A stretch of 64,000 bases of DNA from Serripes groenlandicus (lineage: Eukaryota > Mollusca > Bivalvia > Cardiida > Cardiidae): NCBI GenBank assembly GCA_031761405.1, contig JASEVX010000006.1, positions 30,570,493 through 30,634,492 on the forward strand, written 5' to 3'. Shown here one piece after another: positions 53,985-64,000 of the stretch. The notes below the pieces were generated by a model. That model was given only the letters and a program-made list of their open reading frames with translations, searched no databases and had not been told where the DNA came from. Numbering within the stretch: the first letter of the stretch is position 1; each line of letters starts with the position of its first letter. Both the position numbers and the translations under genes were made by a program.

Positions 53985-54122
53985 AATATTACATGGCTTC
54001 CAGTGTGACAGTACATATTGTCAACATGAGGAAAATACTGTTACCCGAGGCGAAGCCGAGGTTAACAGTATTTACCCGAATGTTGACAATATGTACTGTC
54101 ACACTGGAAGCCATGCAATATT
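53985..54122. repeat. foldback element with nested stem
   Basis: Arms of about 43 bp: acatggcttccagtgtgaca and gtacatattgtcaacat, answered by atgttgacaatatgtactgt and cacactggaagccatg. Inside is a second stem aatactgtta...taacagtatt around gaggcgaagccgag. Confidence 0.85.
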
Positions 54123-54233
54123 TATTTTATTATACCGAACAAAATTACACGTTTATTCAATTTATTCTGTACCTTTGTAGGGGAGGTGAACATGGGTAGA
54201 TCTACAACAATGTAACACACACCATATGAATAT

Positions 54234-54363
54234 ACCGGTTAACAGTATAATGTTACATGGCACGCGCATCTAAAATGTGACGAGTTTGTTTGAAATGACG
54301 TCATGCACGTGCATAACCAACATTTTCACGCGCGTGCCATGTAACAGTATACTGTTACCCGGT
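54234..54363. repeat. second foldback with CRE and E-box palindromes at its centre
   Basis: Arms ttacatggcacgcgc and gcgcgtgccatgtaa. Between them, TGACGTCA at 54296-54303 and CACGTG at 54306-54311 are perfect palindromes matching CREB/ATF and bHLH sites. Whether they act as such is unknown. Confidence 0.7.
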
Positions 54364-54699
54364 CAAAAACGTACTGTTAGCATGAGACAGTAAGAAATTG
54401 CCCATGATGAGTATATGAGAATTTAACGTTACAAAGTCACGTGAGGTATAATAAAACAAATTGACGAACAGTTAGACGGAGGAACTTACAAATGTTTGTC
54501 TCAGTCGGTAATGTAATGCACTTGCTTGTCATGAAAGCATGTTATCTAACTGAAGAATGCACTATTCAGTAGAGGCTTATACCAATACCAGCGGCGGCGG
54601 AAATGTCCCGTTTAATGTATAATGTACAGGAGTGACTATCGTGTCCCCCTATTCATCTAATATTCGCAGAAGTAGATACGTCGATGTCGTTATAATTGG

Positions 54700-54840
54700 A
54701 TTGATACGATTTAACACCGTTTCATTAATTGTTCAGTCATATCACGGCGGCCAGTTATCGCATTCATGTGTTTCCTGGCTTTTCGAACTCACAACCCCTT
54801 GATTGAAAGCCCGCGTCTGAGCTACAGGGGCTCGGCTATA
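54700..54840 (-). mobile_element. SINE with internal deletion
   Basis: Tail cagtcatatcacggcggcc is joined directly to the head ttcgaactcacaacccctt, losing most of the body. Confidence 0.6.
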
Positions 54841-55649
54841 ATGGGCCTGTACACACTTGTCTAATCATTAAGGGTTATAGCAATTTAAAAATGCTCTACA
54901 GTTGTTAAATTTAAGTAACAAGGAAAAGAAAAGTGTTGTTCATTTGGATGTCTTTAGCGCACAATAAATTGACTGACTAATTATCGGCATTCCAATAAGC
55001 CTAAAAGGTATTTATATATTCAAATTGAGTTTAAAATGGATGCTCTCATTAAGAAATGTGTGAAGTTGTTACTGCCAATTTATCCACCGCTAATTAATCC
55101 AAAGTACATTTCCTTTTTAAAACTGTTCAATTAAAAGAAGTTTGCAAGTCATGGTCCGGGAATATTTACAAAGTGCTACTTTTCATTGAAATTATAATTT
55201 AAGCAATTCATTTATTGGAACAAATTGTTCAGTATGGTGCCGCAAAGCACTCTGAAAAGAGCATTCGCTGTTTGCTATGCTTTCATCTGCAATAACTGCT
55301 TATTCAACACGAAAGGGATTGCAAGACGTCATTTCATAGTATGTACTGCTTTCTTTCGAAATAACACTCTCGACGGATGAGTCTGGAAAACAGTAATGAA
55401 AGCACTATTGAACTTTCTGAGTGATCCTACTATGTAAACTGATTAGATTAAACAGCGTCAAAGTCCTTGTTATCAGGGATAGGGGTACGGCTTAAAAGTA
55501 ATTGACATACGTGTTATTATAAGTAATTTTTGCACATTTAAATTATCAGCAAATAATATACTAGAACAGTCAGGAGTTCGTCGAGGATGAGTGGTTAAAT
55601 GGTAAAGGTGATTTAAACACTATTTTGACCGTTGGACAAGTTAAATAAA
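54841..55649. other. intergenic, nothing recognised
   Basis: No coding signal or known family seen. Confidence 0.4.
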
Positions 55650-55960
55650 AATATGAAAATTGGCCAGATACTTTTGGAGGTGAGAATTTTAAAAGTTTCC
55701 ACTGTAGCTATATAAGGCAAAAATGCCCTGTCCTCTTGGTGGCCATTTTTCTTTTTTTACCAAACAACATGGCTTGAAGAAATCTTATAGAGGGACACCA
55801 AATGAGCACTTATACTAAATTATTTGACAATTAGTAAGCAGCCCAGACCCCCTGGCGACCATGTTTTTATTTTCAACAAATCTACATTTTTATTTGAAAA
55901 TCAGCCGCATTCTTTCTGATGAGATAATTATTTAGAGATCTCACTAAAACCATATAATGC
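55650..55960. mobile_element. copy of the atataaggcaaaa repeat
   Basis: Shares tggccagatacttttggagg, agctatataaggcaaaaatg and caacatggcttgaagaaatc with 39960-40430. Confidence 0.6.
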
Positions 55961-55978
55961 AAAACGGCCTCGGTCGCT

Positions 55979-56190
55979 GGCAAAACAGACCCGCCCATTT
56001 GTGAATGGAAGTAAAATAATTTGTTTGAGAGAAAAAACATGGTGACAATCGCAAAACAGACCCGCCCATTTGTGAATGGAAGTAAAATAATTTGTTTGAG
56101 ATAAAAAAAACATGGTGACAATCGCAAAACAGACCCGCCCATTTGTGAATGTAAGTAAAATAATTTGTTTGAGATAAAAAAAAAAAACAT
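55979..56190. repeat. 71-bp tandem repeat, three copies
   Basis: Unit contains gcaaaacagacccgcccatt, tgtgaatggaagtaaaataa and acatggtgacaatc. Near identical apart from A-run length, hence recent. The minus-strand frames across it are artefacts. Confidence 0.85.
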
Positions 56191-56579
56191 GGTGACAATC
56201 GGAAAAATTGCTTATTATTAGTGCAAAAATGATAAATTCATCGCACTCTATCAATCGTTTGTCGGTATGAGAAAGCAAGGAAAACATGGGATGGTGAACT
56301 GGCTGACGTGATATGACGGCAAAATTGTTCAAAACGACGTTAAACTCAATTTATCAAACAATTGATGATCGATATGCACGCCAACGTCCGTTGGAGTATT
56401 TTATAAGAAAGGGAAACTAATTTCCTTCCTTATCTGTTAGTTAGGTCTTGAATAAATGAAATTGTCGTAATTGCAGAGCCATTATATAGATACGTGTTCT
56501 ACTGTTCAAAGTGAAAATTAATAATTTAATTTCAATTACCTATGTTGTTCTTAGAAACGCCGTACCTTTTCTGAACGTT

Positions 56580-56795
56580 TTTACCCTTTCCCTTATACAG
56601 GCGTTTTATGACGCCTTTGCAACAGACGACTTTTGAAAATACTGTGGCAAAAGGAGCGATTGCTCATAATGAGAAATTTCTTCTTTTGCCACAATGTTTT
56701 CAACTTTAGTGAATAATTGTTATTTTATTTATAGAGAGTTTCCTTTTATCTTATTAAATGTTTTCAAAGGTTAGTTGTATATGGGAAAGGGTTGA
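56580..56795. mobile_element. family B element
   Basis: Contains accctttccc, caacagacgacttttgaaaa, the central hairpin tgctcataatgag, and ggaaagggtt at the end. Confidence 0.78.
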
Positions 56796-56844
56796 ACATA
56801 TAGACAAGTGGTTGTCTCGTGCCATAATCGCATTATTCTCTTAT

Positions 56845-56969
56845 TAAAGTCTCTGTTTCTCTCTCTGTCTCTATGTCTCTATCTGTCTGTCTGTCTGTCT
56901 CTATATGTCTGTCTTTCTTTCTCCCTCTCTCGCTCTCTCGCTCTCTCGCTCTATCTCTCTCTCTCACTA

Positions 56970-57023
<54 letters not shown>

Positions 57024-57099
57024 CTCTCGCTCTGCCTCTTTCTCTCTTCTCTATCGCTCGCTCTCTCTGTCTCTCTCTCTGTCTCTCTCTCACTCTCTC

Positions 57100-57134
<35 letters not shown>

Positions 57135-57192
57135 GTTTATATATGTCTGTCTGTTTGTCTGTCTATCTTTCTTTTTCCTTCTGTCTGTCTGC

Positions 57193-57231
<39 letters not shown>

Positions 57232-57302
57232 ATATATATATATATCTAAATTTCTCTCTCTCTATCCCCTCCCTGATGTTCCCTTAAATGTGTATCTGAA
57301 GT

Positions 57303-57388
<86 letters not shown>
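56845..57388. repeat. compound microsatellite (CT)n, (TA)n, (GTCT)n
   Basis: CT-rich from 56845, (TA)n at 56970-57019, CT again, (TGTC)n at 57185-57230, (TA)n, then pure (CT)n at 57306-57386. No coding content. Confidence 0.95.
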
Positions 57389-57779
57389 ATAAAGGAATGC
57401 TATAAGTCGATAAAAACACATTTACAAAAGTATTATAATAAATGCTTCTTTGTCTGTCTGAAACATTGCATTACATGCATTTTTAAAATGCAATATATTC
57501 ATAAGTTATGCCTTTGAGATTGTAAAACTGATACAGGTAGATCGAATGCCAAACAACTATTTTGTCGTTTCTTGTATAAGCTATTAAAGGAAATTATTCT
57601 AAGTAAAGAAGATCACGTATACTTGGCATTTTCGTGTGTTTATTTAGGTTTGTGTTATAATTTTACATTTAAAACACTTATTTTGGTTATTTCCATGCTA
57701 TTTCCTTGTTTGTATACATTTGCTAAATAAATGGAAAGAAGCCCTAGCAGTGTTATACGTGACTTTGAACAAAACAAAC

Positions 57780-57870
57780 TAATCATAACATAACATAACA
57801 TAACATAACATAATATAACATACATAACATAACATAACATAACATAACAACATAACATAACATAACATAT
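57780..57870. repeat. (CATAA)n microsatellite
   Basis: Repeated cataa units, interrupted at 57811-57825 and 57846-57850. Confidence 0.9.
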
Positions 57871-57913
57871 CTTTATTTAGCATTACATAGTATATACTTT
57901 AAGCCAAGAAATA

Positions 57914-58178
57914 TATGAGCCGTATCACGAGATACCCAACATTATGGACTCTGCGTAAAGTATCGACCTAAATCAGCCTAAGCATGCCGTGAAGGCTAAT
58001 CCGGGCAGACATTTTTCGCCTCCTGTGGATTTTCTGTTGCAGGAACCATTACTCTATACCTCTATCCCCCTGAGACGGAATGTGTCGGCCCGGATTAGCC
58101 TGCGCGGACTGCGCATGATAATCTGGGTCGATACATTATACAGTGCCAACAATGTTGGTTTTCTCGTGGAACGGCTCC
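57914..58178. mobile_element. family A element
   Basis: Full length with ends gagccgtatcacgag and ctcgtggaacggctc. Preceded by a (CATAA)n run. Confidence 0.83.
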
Positions 58179-58179
58179 T

Positions 58180-59089
58180 AACATAATAAAGCTATGTATT
58201 ATAATAGCAGAGGAAAATAAAGTGCACATTTCTTGTGGGAAAATTGTACAGAATTTATGTAGGTTTATATGTCTCTTTTGACTTACTAAACGTCTAGTTT
58301 TGGTATTCCTGTGCGAAATGTAATGTTGGATAACATTATGTCAAACAAATAAATAAAAGCATGAACATTAGGAATCCATCAACCGTGATTAAATATGACA
58401 AGAGAATTATTCCAGAATTACAGGCTAGCTAAACATTCCACTTATGCCTGTCATAACCAGATAAAAGAAACACGTGAATGTGTAAGCGTGTGTTCATTTC
58501 GAGGTAAAATATTTACAAAGTCAACGAAACATGTGAATAACTTTAATCCGTCTACCATTACTAAAACAAAAAAGAATACCTCATTCAAAGCGATTAGGTT
58601 TGATAAATGATTACTTTAATCTAAGCCATATTCTTCAACTTCGTAAATGGCCATAGACAAAATGTTTTGATATTTGCTTATAAAGGATTGCATTGAATTT
58701 AATTTAATTATTTAACCATTACAACGGAGAAAATTAAATGCCTTTGTCTATCAAAATCCATGTTACTTTTGGTCAGCGAAAAAGACTTGTTTCTACAAGA
58801 AATGCAACAACCTCAAATCCAATCCTTTAATTGTTTACTTAACATGAAGGTCATTCAAATCCTGTTTACGGGAAGGTAAATGTTAGCAAAGAATTTCCAC
58901 CAAAAGTATACATAATCATTGTCAATATTTTTCTAACGTTTGTTTTATTGGGGTTTTCGCCGCTTTCAACATTATTTCAGTTAATTCACGGCGACAGTTC
59001 ACTTATTCATGATCCCTGGGTTAACAAATCAGTTCTAGCCTAGACAATTATTCTAACGTGTTTCTTGAAATAGATAATTTGGTCTTATT
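58180..59089. other. intergenic with a SINE fragment
   Basis: 58945-59050 holds a reversed SINE tail (gccgctttcaacattatttc, ttcatgatccctgggttaac). The rest is unassigned. Confidence 0.45.
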
Positions 59090-60885
59090 GTAACACTGTT
59101 TATAGGCGGAAAAAAGAGGAAGGATGACCCAAACAATTATAGAGCTATTACTCTGTCGTCTGCTGTTCTAAAACTATACGAGGCCTTACTTTTAGATGTT
59201 GTCAAATCAGATGTCAATGTCAACTTAAACCCTTTATAGTTTGGATTTCAAAAGGGGTTGAGCTGTACAAAGACATCCTTTTTACTGAAAGAATGTATCT
59301 GCCATGCAAGAGAATCTAGAAGCAAACTGTATGCCTGCTCCTTAAACATTAAAAAAGCATTCGATAAAGTTTGGCACAATGGACTGTTCCATAAACTGCA
59401 TGAAATGGGAGTAAGTACTGCTACCCTTAAATCTGTAATTAGTTTGTATGATGAGTCTGAATCGTATGTTCTGTACAGAGGATAAAAATCAGATCCAGTT
59501 AACGTGATGGTCGGGACCAGACAAGGGGGGCTGAGTTCACATTTGTTCTACCTTTGTTTTATAAATGGACTACTCTGTACGTTAGATAATAGTCGGTACG
59601 GTCTTGTCATGAATATACCGTGCATTACCTCAGCTGATGATATGGTTTTACTCAGTTTGTCAAAGAAAGGTTTTGATCGATTATTAAATATTTGTCTTTT
59701 ATATTCTAACAAGAATCCGCTGAAGATGGTAAGGCCGGATTGTCGGCAATTTGTCCTTGAAAATCGACAAACCAAGATCAAGGTCAAAGTAACCATATAA
59801 ATCAAAAGAACTTGTTACTGGTTACCTTCAGGCAAAGTTTCAAGTTTGTAACCTTTTCCAGTGCTGAGATTTTGCCTCAACCTGAAACTTTAACCAAAAT
59901 GTTGACGGACAGACAGACAGACGGACGTACTCGTGAAGTGTATTTGTGGGGTTATTTCTTTTGTTTGAATATTGGGGGTTGCAACCCACAAGTATGCTAT
60001 TCATTCAATAATGATTCTCCTTTTAAGGAATAAATAGCATTAATATGCAAATAAGATACCCGTTATAAAACAAACAAAATAAATATTTATCTAAGTGTCT
60101 TCATAAGAGTGGTGGGTGGGCTTTAGGAAAAAGGAAACCCTACAAGTACTCTCTCACTAGGACGGACAGACGAACATCGCCAATCTATAGACCGGAATTG
60201 CTAGAGCTATTCGCGTATAATCCACAGAAATGTTCTGTCATTGTTTTTAACTAAAGCAAACATAATTATTCAAATTATACTAGAAAATGGTCAATCGGAT
60301 GCCACACCATACATGAAACTGTAAACTATACTCACTTAGGTGTTGTTTGCAATAAGTACATGTCTAATGCCAAAATTGTTAGAGATATCTGTTCAAAGAT
60401 TAGAGGATCATTCATGTCTCTATTTAGAATTGGTCTGATTGAAAAAGGGTTTCACCCCTTTACATGTCAAAAGCTGTATGATACCATAGTTCTTTCTTTG
60501 GGACCTTTTGGATGTGAAATACTTTTTTTCTTAAAATCATCAGAATTGCTACAGCTAGAAAAATGTCATAAATTTTGCTTAAAAAAATTTCAAGGCATAT
60601 ATACAAATTTGCAACAACTAATATCATCTTAGGCATGTTACAAATATTAAATATGGAATGCATTATTGATAAACGTAAATTAAAATTGTTTGGTCAACTC
60701 TGCATTCTGAATCCTAATAACAATATTAAGGTAATTTTTATAAAACGGCTGTGTAGTTTCTGCTTGTCAAACTGTACCCAGACTGGATATTCTTCAGATA
60801 TTTTCTTCATACTTAAAAAATATGGGCTTACTAATCATTTGTTTTCTTATTGGTATAAGACCAACAATAATTTATGATCTTGGAA
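59090..60885 (+). mobile_element. decayed LINE, RT domain and C-terminal part
   Basis: Frames read DDPNNYRAITLSSAVLKLYE, LNIKKAFDKVWHNGLFHKL (motif A, Asp replaced by Asn), VGTRQGGLSSHLFYLCFING (motif B) and SADDMVLLSL (motif C, ADD kept). After an interruption at about 59770-60270, THLGVVCNKY, YDTIVLSLGPFGCEILFF and DIFFILKKYGLTNHLFSYW follow. It is broken by in-frame stops (for example at 59238 and 59482) and by an inserted repeat rich in GACAGACAGACGG. It belongs to a different LINE lineage from the copy at 52-54 kb. Confidence 0.75.
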
Positions 60886-61087
60886 ATATTTCATTCTGGC
60901 CTGATGCATCATTACTTGTCTGTCATTGTGGGGATTTCTTCTAGATAAATATTTATATATGCACTTCTGCATCTCAACACATCACAATTCTACCTTAAGT
61001 ACTTTCAGTACTTTGAGTTTGTCTTTAGACAACAACGATAGACGAATGTTTGGATCCAAAATAGAAGATTAAATGCCTCGTTTGGGC

Positions 61088-61320
61088 GATTGATTAGAGT
61101 TAAACGCCATTTAACAGTTTTTCAGTCATATCACGGCGGCCAGTTCACCTACTTATGTGTTTCCTTGCTATCTCACACCAGTACTAGACACATCAGACTT
61201 TCCAAGACAATAGCTGCTTTTCCACATAGACTGTTAGCCCATTTGTGGAAGACGAATGACACTGGTCACAGTGACTTTTGTCAAACGTCGAAGGAATTTA
61301 GGCCAACCTTCGTTTAGACG
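61088..61320 (-). mobile_element. tRNA-headed SINE, head missing
   Basis: Tail and body are well preserved: tcagtcatatcacggcggcc, actgttagcccatttgtgga, ttttgtcaaacgtcgaagga. Confidence 0.65.
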
Positions 61321-63999
61321 AGAGGCTAGACATTTTTGTTTGCGACTGTGGAATGTGTAAGTTATGGGCTTGAGTCCGATGTCTGCAATGCTAATCGAGT
61401 CATGATACCAACTATTATACACACCGGGTCCAAACATTTGTCTACCGCCGTTGTAAAATGAATAAAATGGTCACGTGATTAACAAAGGTAAATAGAAAAT
61501 ATCCGAGTATACCGACTAATGTAAACATTTATATATTATCTAAATCTTACTTTTTAAAAGAAATCTAAAAAGTTAAACATTTTATCGTTATTCGGATACC
61601 TTGATTGTTTTGCCAATGTTGAACATGCTGCGATAAGAGTGACAACAAATGCGACAAACTAAATTTAAATCTCGCATTTGTCCTCCCTACTTGACATTCA
61701 CGTCCAAACTAAATAAATCAAAGCGCCAAAGGCACTGTTGTGGCAATCATGTAGAAAATCCTGAAAAGTGACAAGCAGTATCTCGGTGTAGGCCTTGGGA
61801 TGTTCAATAATAGTAAAATAGGATGCGGGTAAGTTTGAGAAAAAGCTGCATCTTTTGTCAGTAGACTAATGTAAGTTTGCCAGAATGTTTGTCTTGGTGA
61901 TATTTAAGTTATGTTCTAAAACGGGTCATCTTGTGTTCAAAATAATAAGGATTTACCAAATTTAAGAAAAAAATAGTTGGCACTCGATAGACTACCGTTT
62001 TAGCTTTAGAACGATGAAACTTCCTTAGAATGTTTGTCTTGGTTATACGTAATCTAAATTTATTGGGTTATCACGTGTTCATCACCAGGTCATATTTAAA
62101 AAGAATATGGTGTAAACCTTAGAGACCACATTTTCAAATTAAACATGTTGAAACTCTGGGCTTTGTTCAAAATAGGTTATGTAACTTCCAAAACAGGAAT
62201 CCGTCGGGGCAGAGTAGTTACTGTCAGGGATTTCAAACTGCATGTCTTGGGTTGTATCCTAAGTCACGGCCGGCATGATTGGATGGCCTTGGACAATTCA
62301 CATTTCAAAACCTAGAGTGTTTACCTAGGGTGCATGAATAAGTGAACGGTCAGCATGAGTTAACTAAAATATTGTTGAAAATGGTCTAAAACCGCTAAAC
62401 AAAACCTATCAAAAAATTCACTCTGCAAAATTGAAGCAGTTATAAATGTGAGCGTTACAGGTCCAACTTGGCCAAATGAAATACCTCTTTTGTTATGGAT
62501 GAACTTTCCCTGCGAGTTTTGATGCAGCAAACATATTTAAGAAAACGTTCAACAGAAGTTCCTCCATTCCCCATGTTTGCAACTCTATGGAGCTTATTCT
62601 AACAACTTCTGAGATACAACATTCTTTTTCTCTGAATTTTAATATTTTTTTCAGATAATATGACTTAATAATCATATTAAGGCAAGACAACTAAAGTATC
62701 CATTAGTTTGCTGCTTCTTCTTAATGATGTCTGATATTGAACAGTTCTGTTACATCCATTTTCTCTGAATTGTAATATTTTTTCAGATAAAATGACTTAC
62801 TTATCATAAAAAGGAAAAAAACACTAAAGTTTCCATTAGTTTGGTGCTTGTTTCAATGATGTCTGATATTGAACAGTTCTGTCCAATTCTATGTAGTTCT
62901 TTCACAATGAAGGTCTTCTCCCTAGAAAAGTTAAACGGCTTTGAAAACATTGTGAGCAAAAAAAACAAAAATCGCTCATAATGAACAATTTTTCCATGTG
63001 CTAAAATGTTTAATTTATACAAATATAGGCATAAATGATAATGGTCGATCACTAACTCAATTGGGCTACACTTTCAGCATTGCTTGATAATTCACGCTAG
63101 AACGTACAGTGATGGTTGCACTGAGGTGACTCAGTGATGCACACACATATATGCATTAATGAGTCATCTGATTGTAAAATTATTCCGAAGTACAAGTTTA
63201 TAAGTTAAACATATTGACTTGACTTGTTGACTACAAATAATATTAAGCATTTCCCACTTGAAAACATTTTGAGGTGTTTGCATCCAAGAAAAAATGTGAT
63301 AAAAGGAGATATTGCTATTCATGAGCAATTTCTTTTTTCACTACAATTGACTTTTAACTTTATTCAAAAATAAACTTAAATTTATAGAAATGTTTCCAAC
63401 TTTCAAATCTACAATGAAACACATAAATTCATTTGAGGAAATTGCATTCAATTATAGTCTTATAAAATGGTTACTATTAGAAGAAGATTTTACTCTGGAA
63501 TAAAATTACAATTACATTGCATGAAAACATCAACCTTTCAGCCCTTTTTTCTGTCAAATATCGCTTTTGACACCATTTATGAATTTATTGTTGAAGTTTT
63601 CTAGATATTACATATTTTCCCCAAACTAGATGTCCACAGGCAACATCTAGAGCCCATTCCAAAGGTTTTTTTCACATACATAGTGCTCTTCCATGCAATT
63701 GCAACACAGACTGACAAAGAGTTAACCTGATAGCAGTTAATTAAGTGCCTAGTTAGTTATGCTTCAAAATGCGTGTACAAGTCTCCTTTTAACGTAAAAT
63801 TTGTTTTCACTTCTGCCATCATCACAATTATCATGGTGAGAATGTGTGCCCAATAACTTGATAATCCTATGATGCTTGGTTGCTCATTTTGACCTTAGAC
63901 CTCTAACGGCGACCTTGACCATTGAGGTACAGGCCTGGTATTCTGCACGACACTTCATCTCATCTTGGTGAACATGTTTGCCCAATAACTTGGGAATCC
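61321..63999. other. intergenic right end
   Basis: 62240-62410 is a decayed plus-strand SINE (tagagtgtttacctagggtg). At 62630-62890 a roughly 125-bp segment is duplicated (ctgatattgaacagttctgt twice). From about 63810, tggtgagaatgtgtgcccaa and tggtgaacatgtttgcccaa mark two copies of a diverged tandem unit typical of bivalve repeats. No gene found. Confidence 0.45.
62890..63400. mobile_element. two decayed family B fragments
   Basis: Fragments at about 62890-63010 and 63245-63400 keep the hairpin (cgctcataatgaacaattt; gctattcatgagcaattt) and the flanking acattgtg/caatg arms. Confidence 0.5.
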
Positions 64000-64000
64000 A

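Noticed and set aside
55882..56332. Minus-strand ORFs of 84-134 codons
   Set aside because: They run through the 71-bp triplicate repeat and have no domain.
56808..57517. 159- and 214-codon Ser-Leu ORFs
   Set aside because: Compound CT/TA/GTCT microsatellite, not a gene.

Overview
This window is animal nuclear DNA: introns with GT/AG boundaries, no operons, AT-rich sequence, and many small non-autonomous transposons. The dispersed families resemble those of heterodont bivalve molluscs. One begins near gagctgttcgtaagaca, one ends near cacttcgtgctcaggtgag, and one is a foldback family with gagccgt...acggctc termini. A Dreissena- or Mya-like bivalve is my best guess, made without any database search. 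Most long open frames here are translated repeats, not genes.

Two real genes were assembled exon by exon, with reading phase matching at every join. On the minus strand, positions 12606 to 3 hold the first six coding exons of a TMEM260-like ER protein O-mannosyltransferase (DUF2723). The rest of that gene lies left of the window. On the plus strand, 26286-46210 holds twelve coding exons of a b(0,+)-type amino acid transporter (SLC7A9-like light chain), complete from just before TM1 to the stop codon, with polyadenylation signals at about 46449-46481. Only a short N-terminal exon was not found. The two genes are divergent. They have unrelated jobs: glycosylation of secretory proteins in the ER, and exchange of cationic/neutral amino acids and cystine at the plasma membrane.

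Further right, 46843-47060 is an isolated exon with a P2X7-receptor-type C-terminal cysteine domain. A PHD-finger fragment lies at 41070-41210. Two decayed LINE retrotransposons lie at 52140-53880 (minus) and 59090-60885 (plus).

The rest is repeats. Family A (about 265 bp, long inverted termini) has about 13 copies or partial copies. Family B (about 230 bp, internal hairpin) has roughly 30. tRNA-headed SINE-like elements are common, and there is an inverted pair of larger elements at 21060-21970 and 32540-33100. Four satellite arrays stand out: 65 bp (9740-10460), 30 bp (36311-36850), 28 bp (38070-39480) and 45 bp (42510-44505). Three seem to have grown out of recognisable seeds: a SINE, the 5' splice site of transporter exon 9, and a family B element. 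The array at the exon 9 splice donor is the most interesting, because it repeats the donor itself in the same reading phase.
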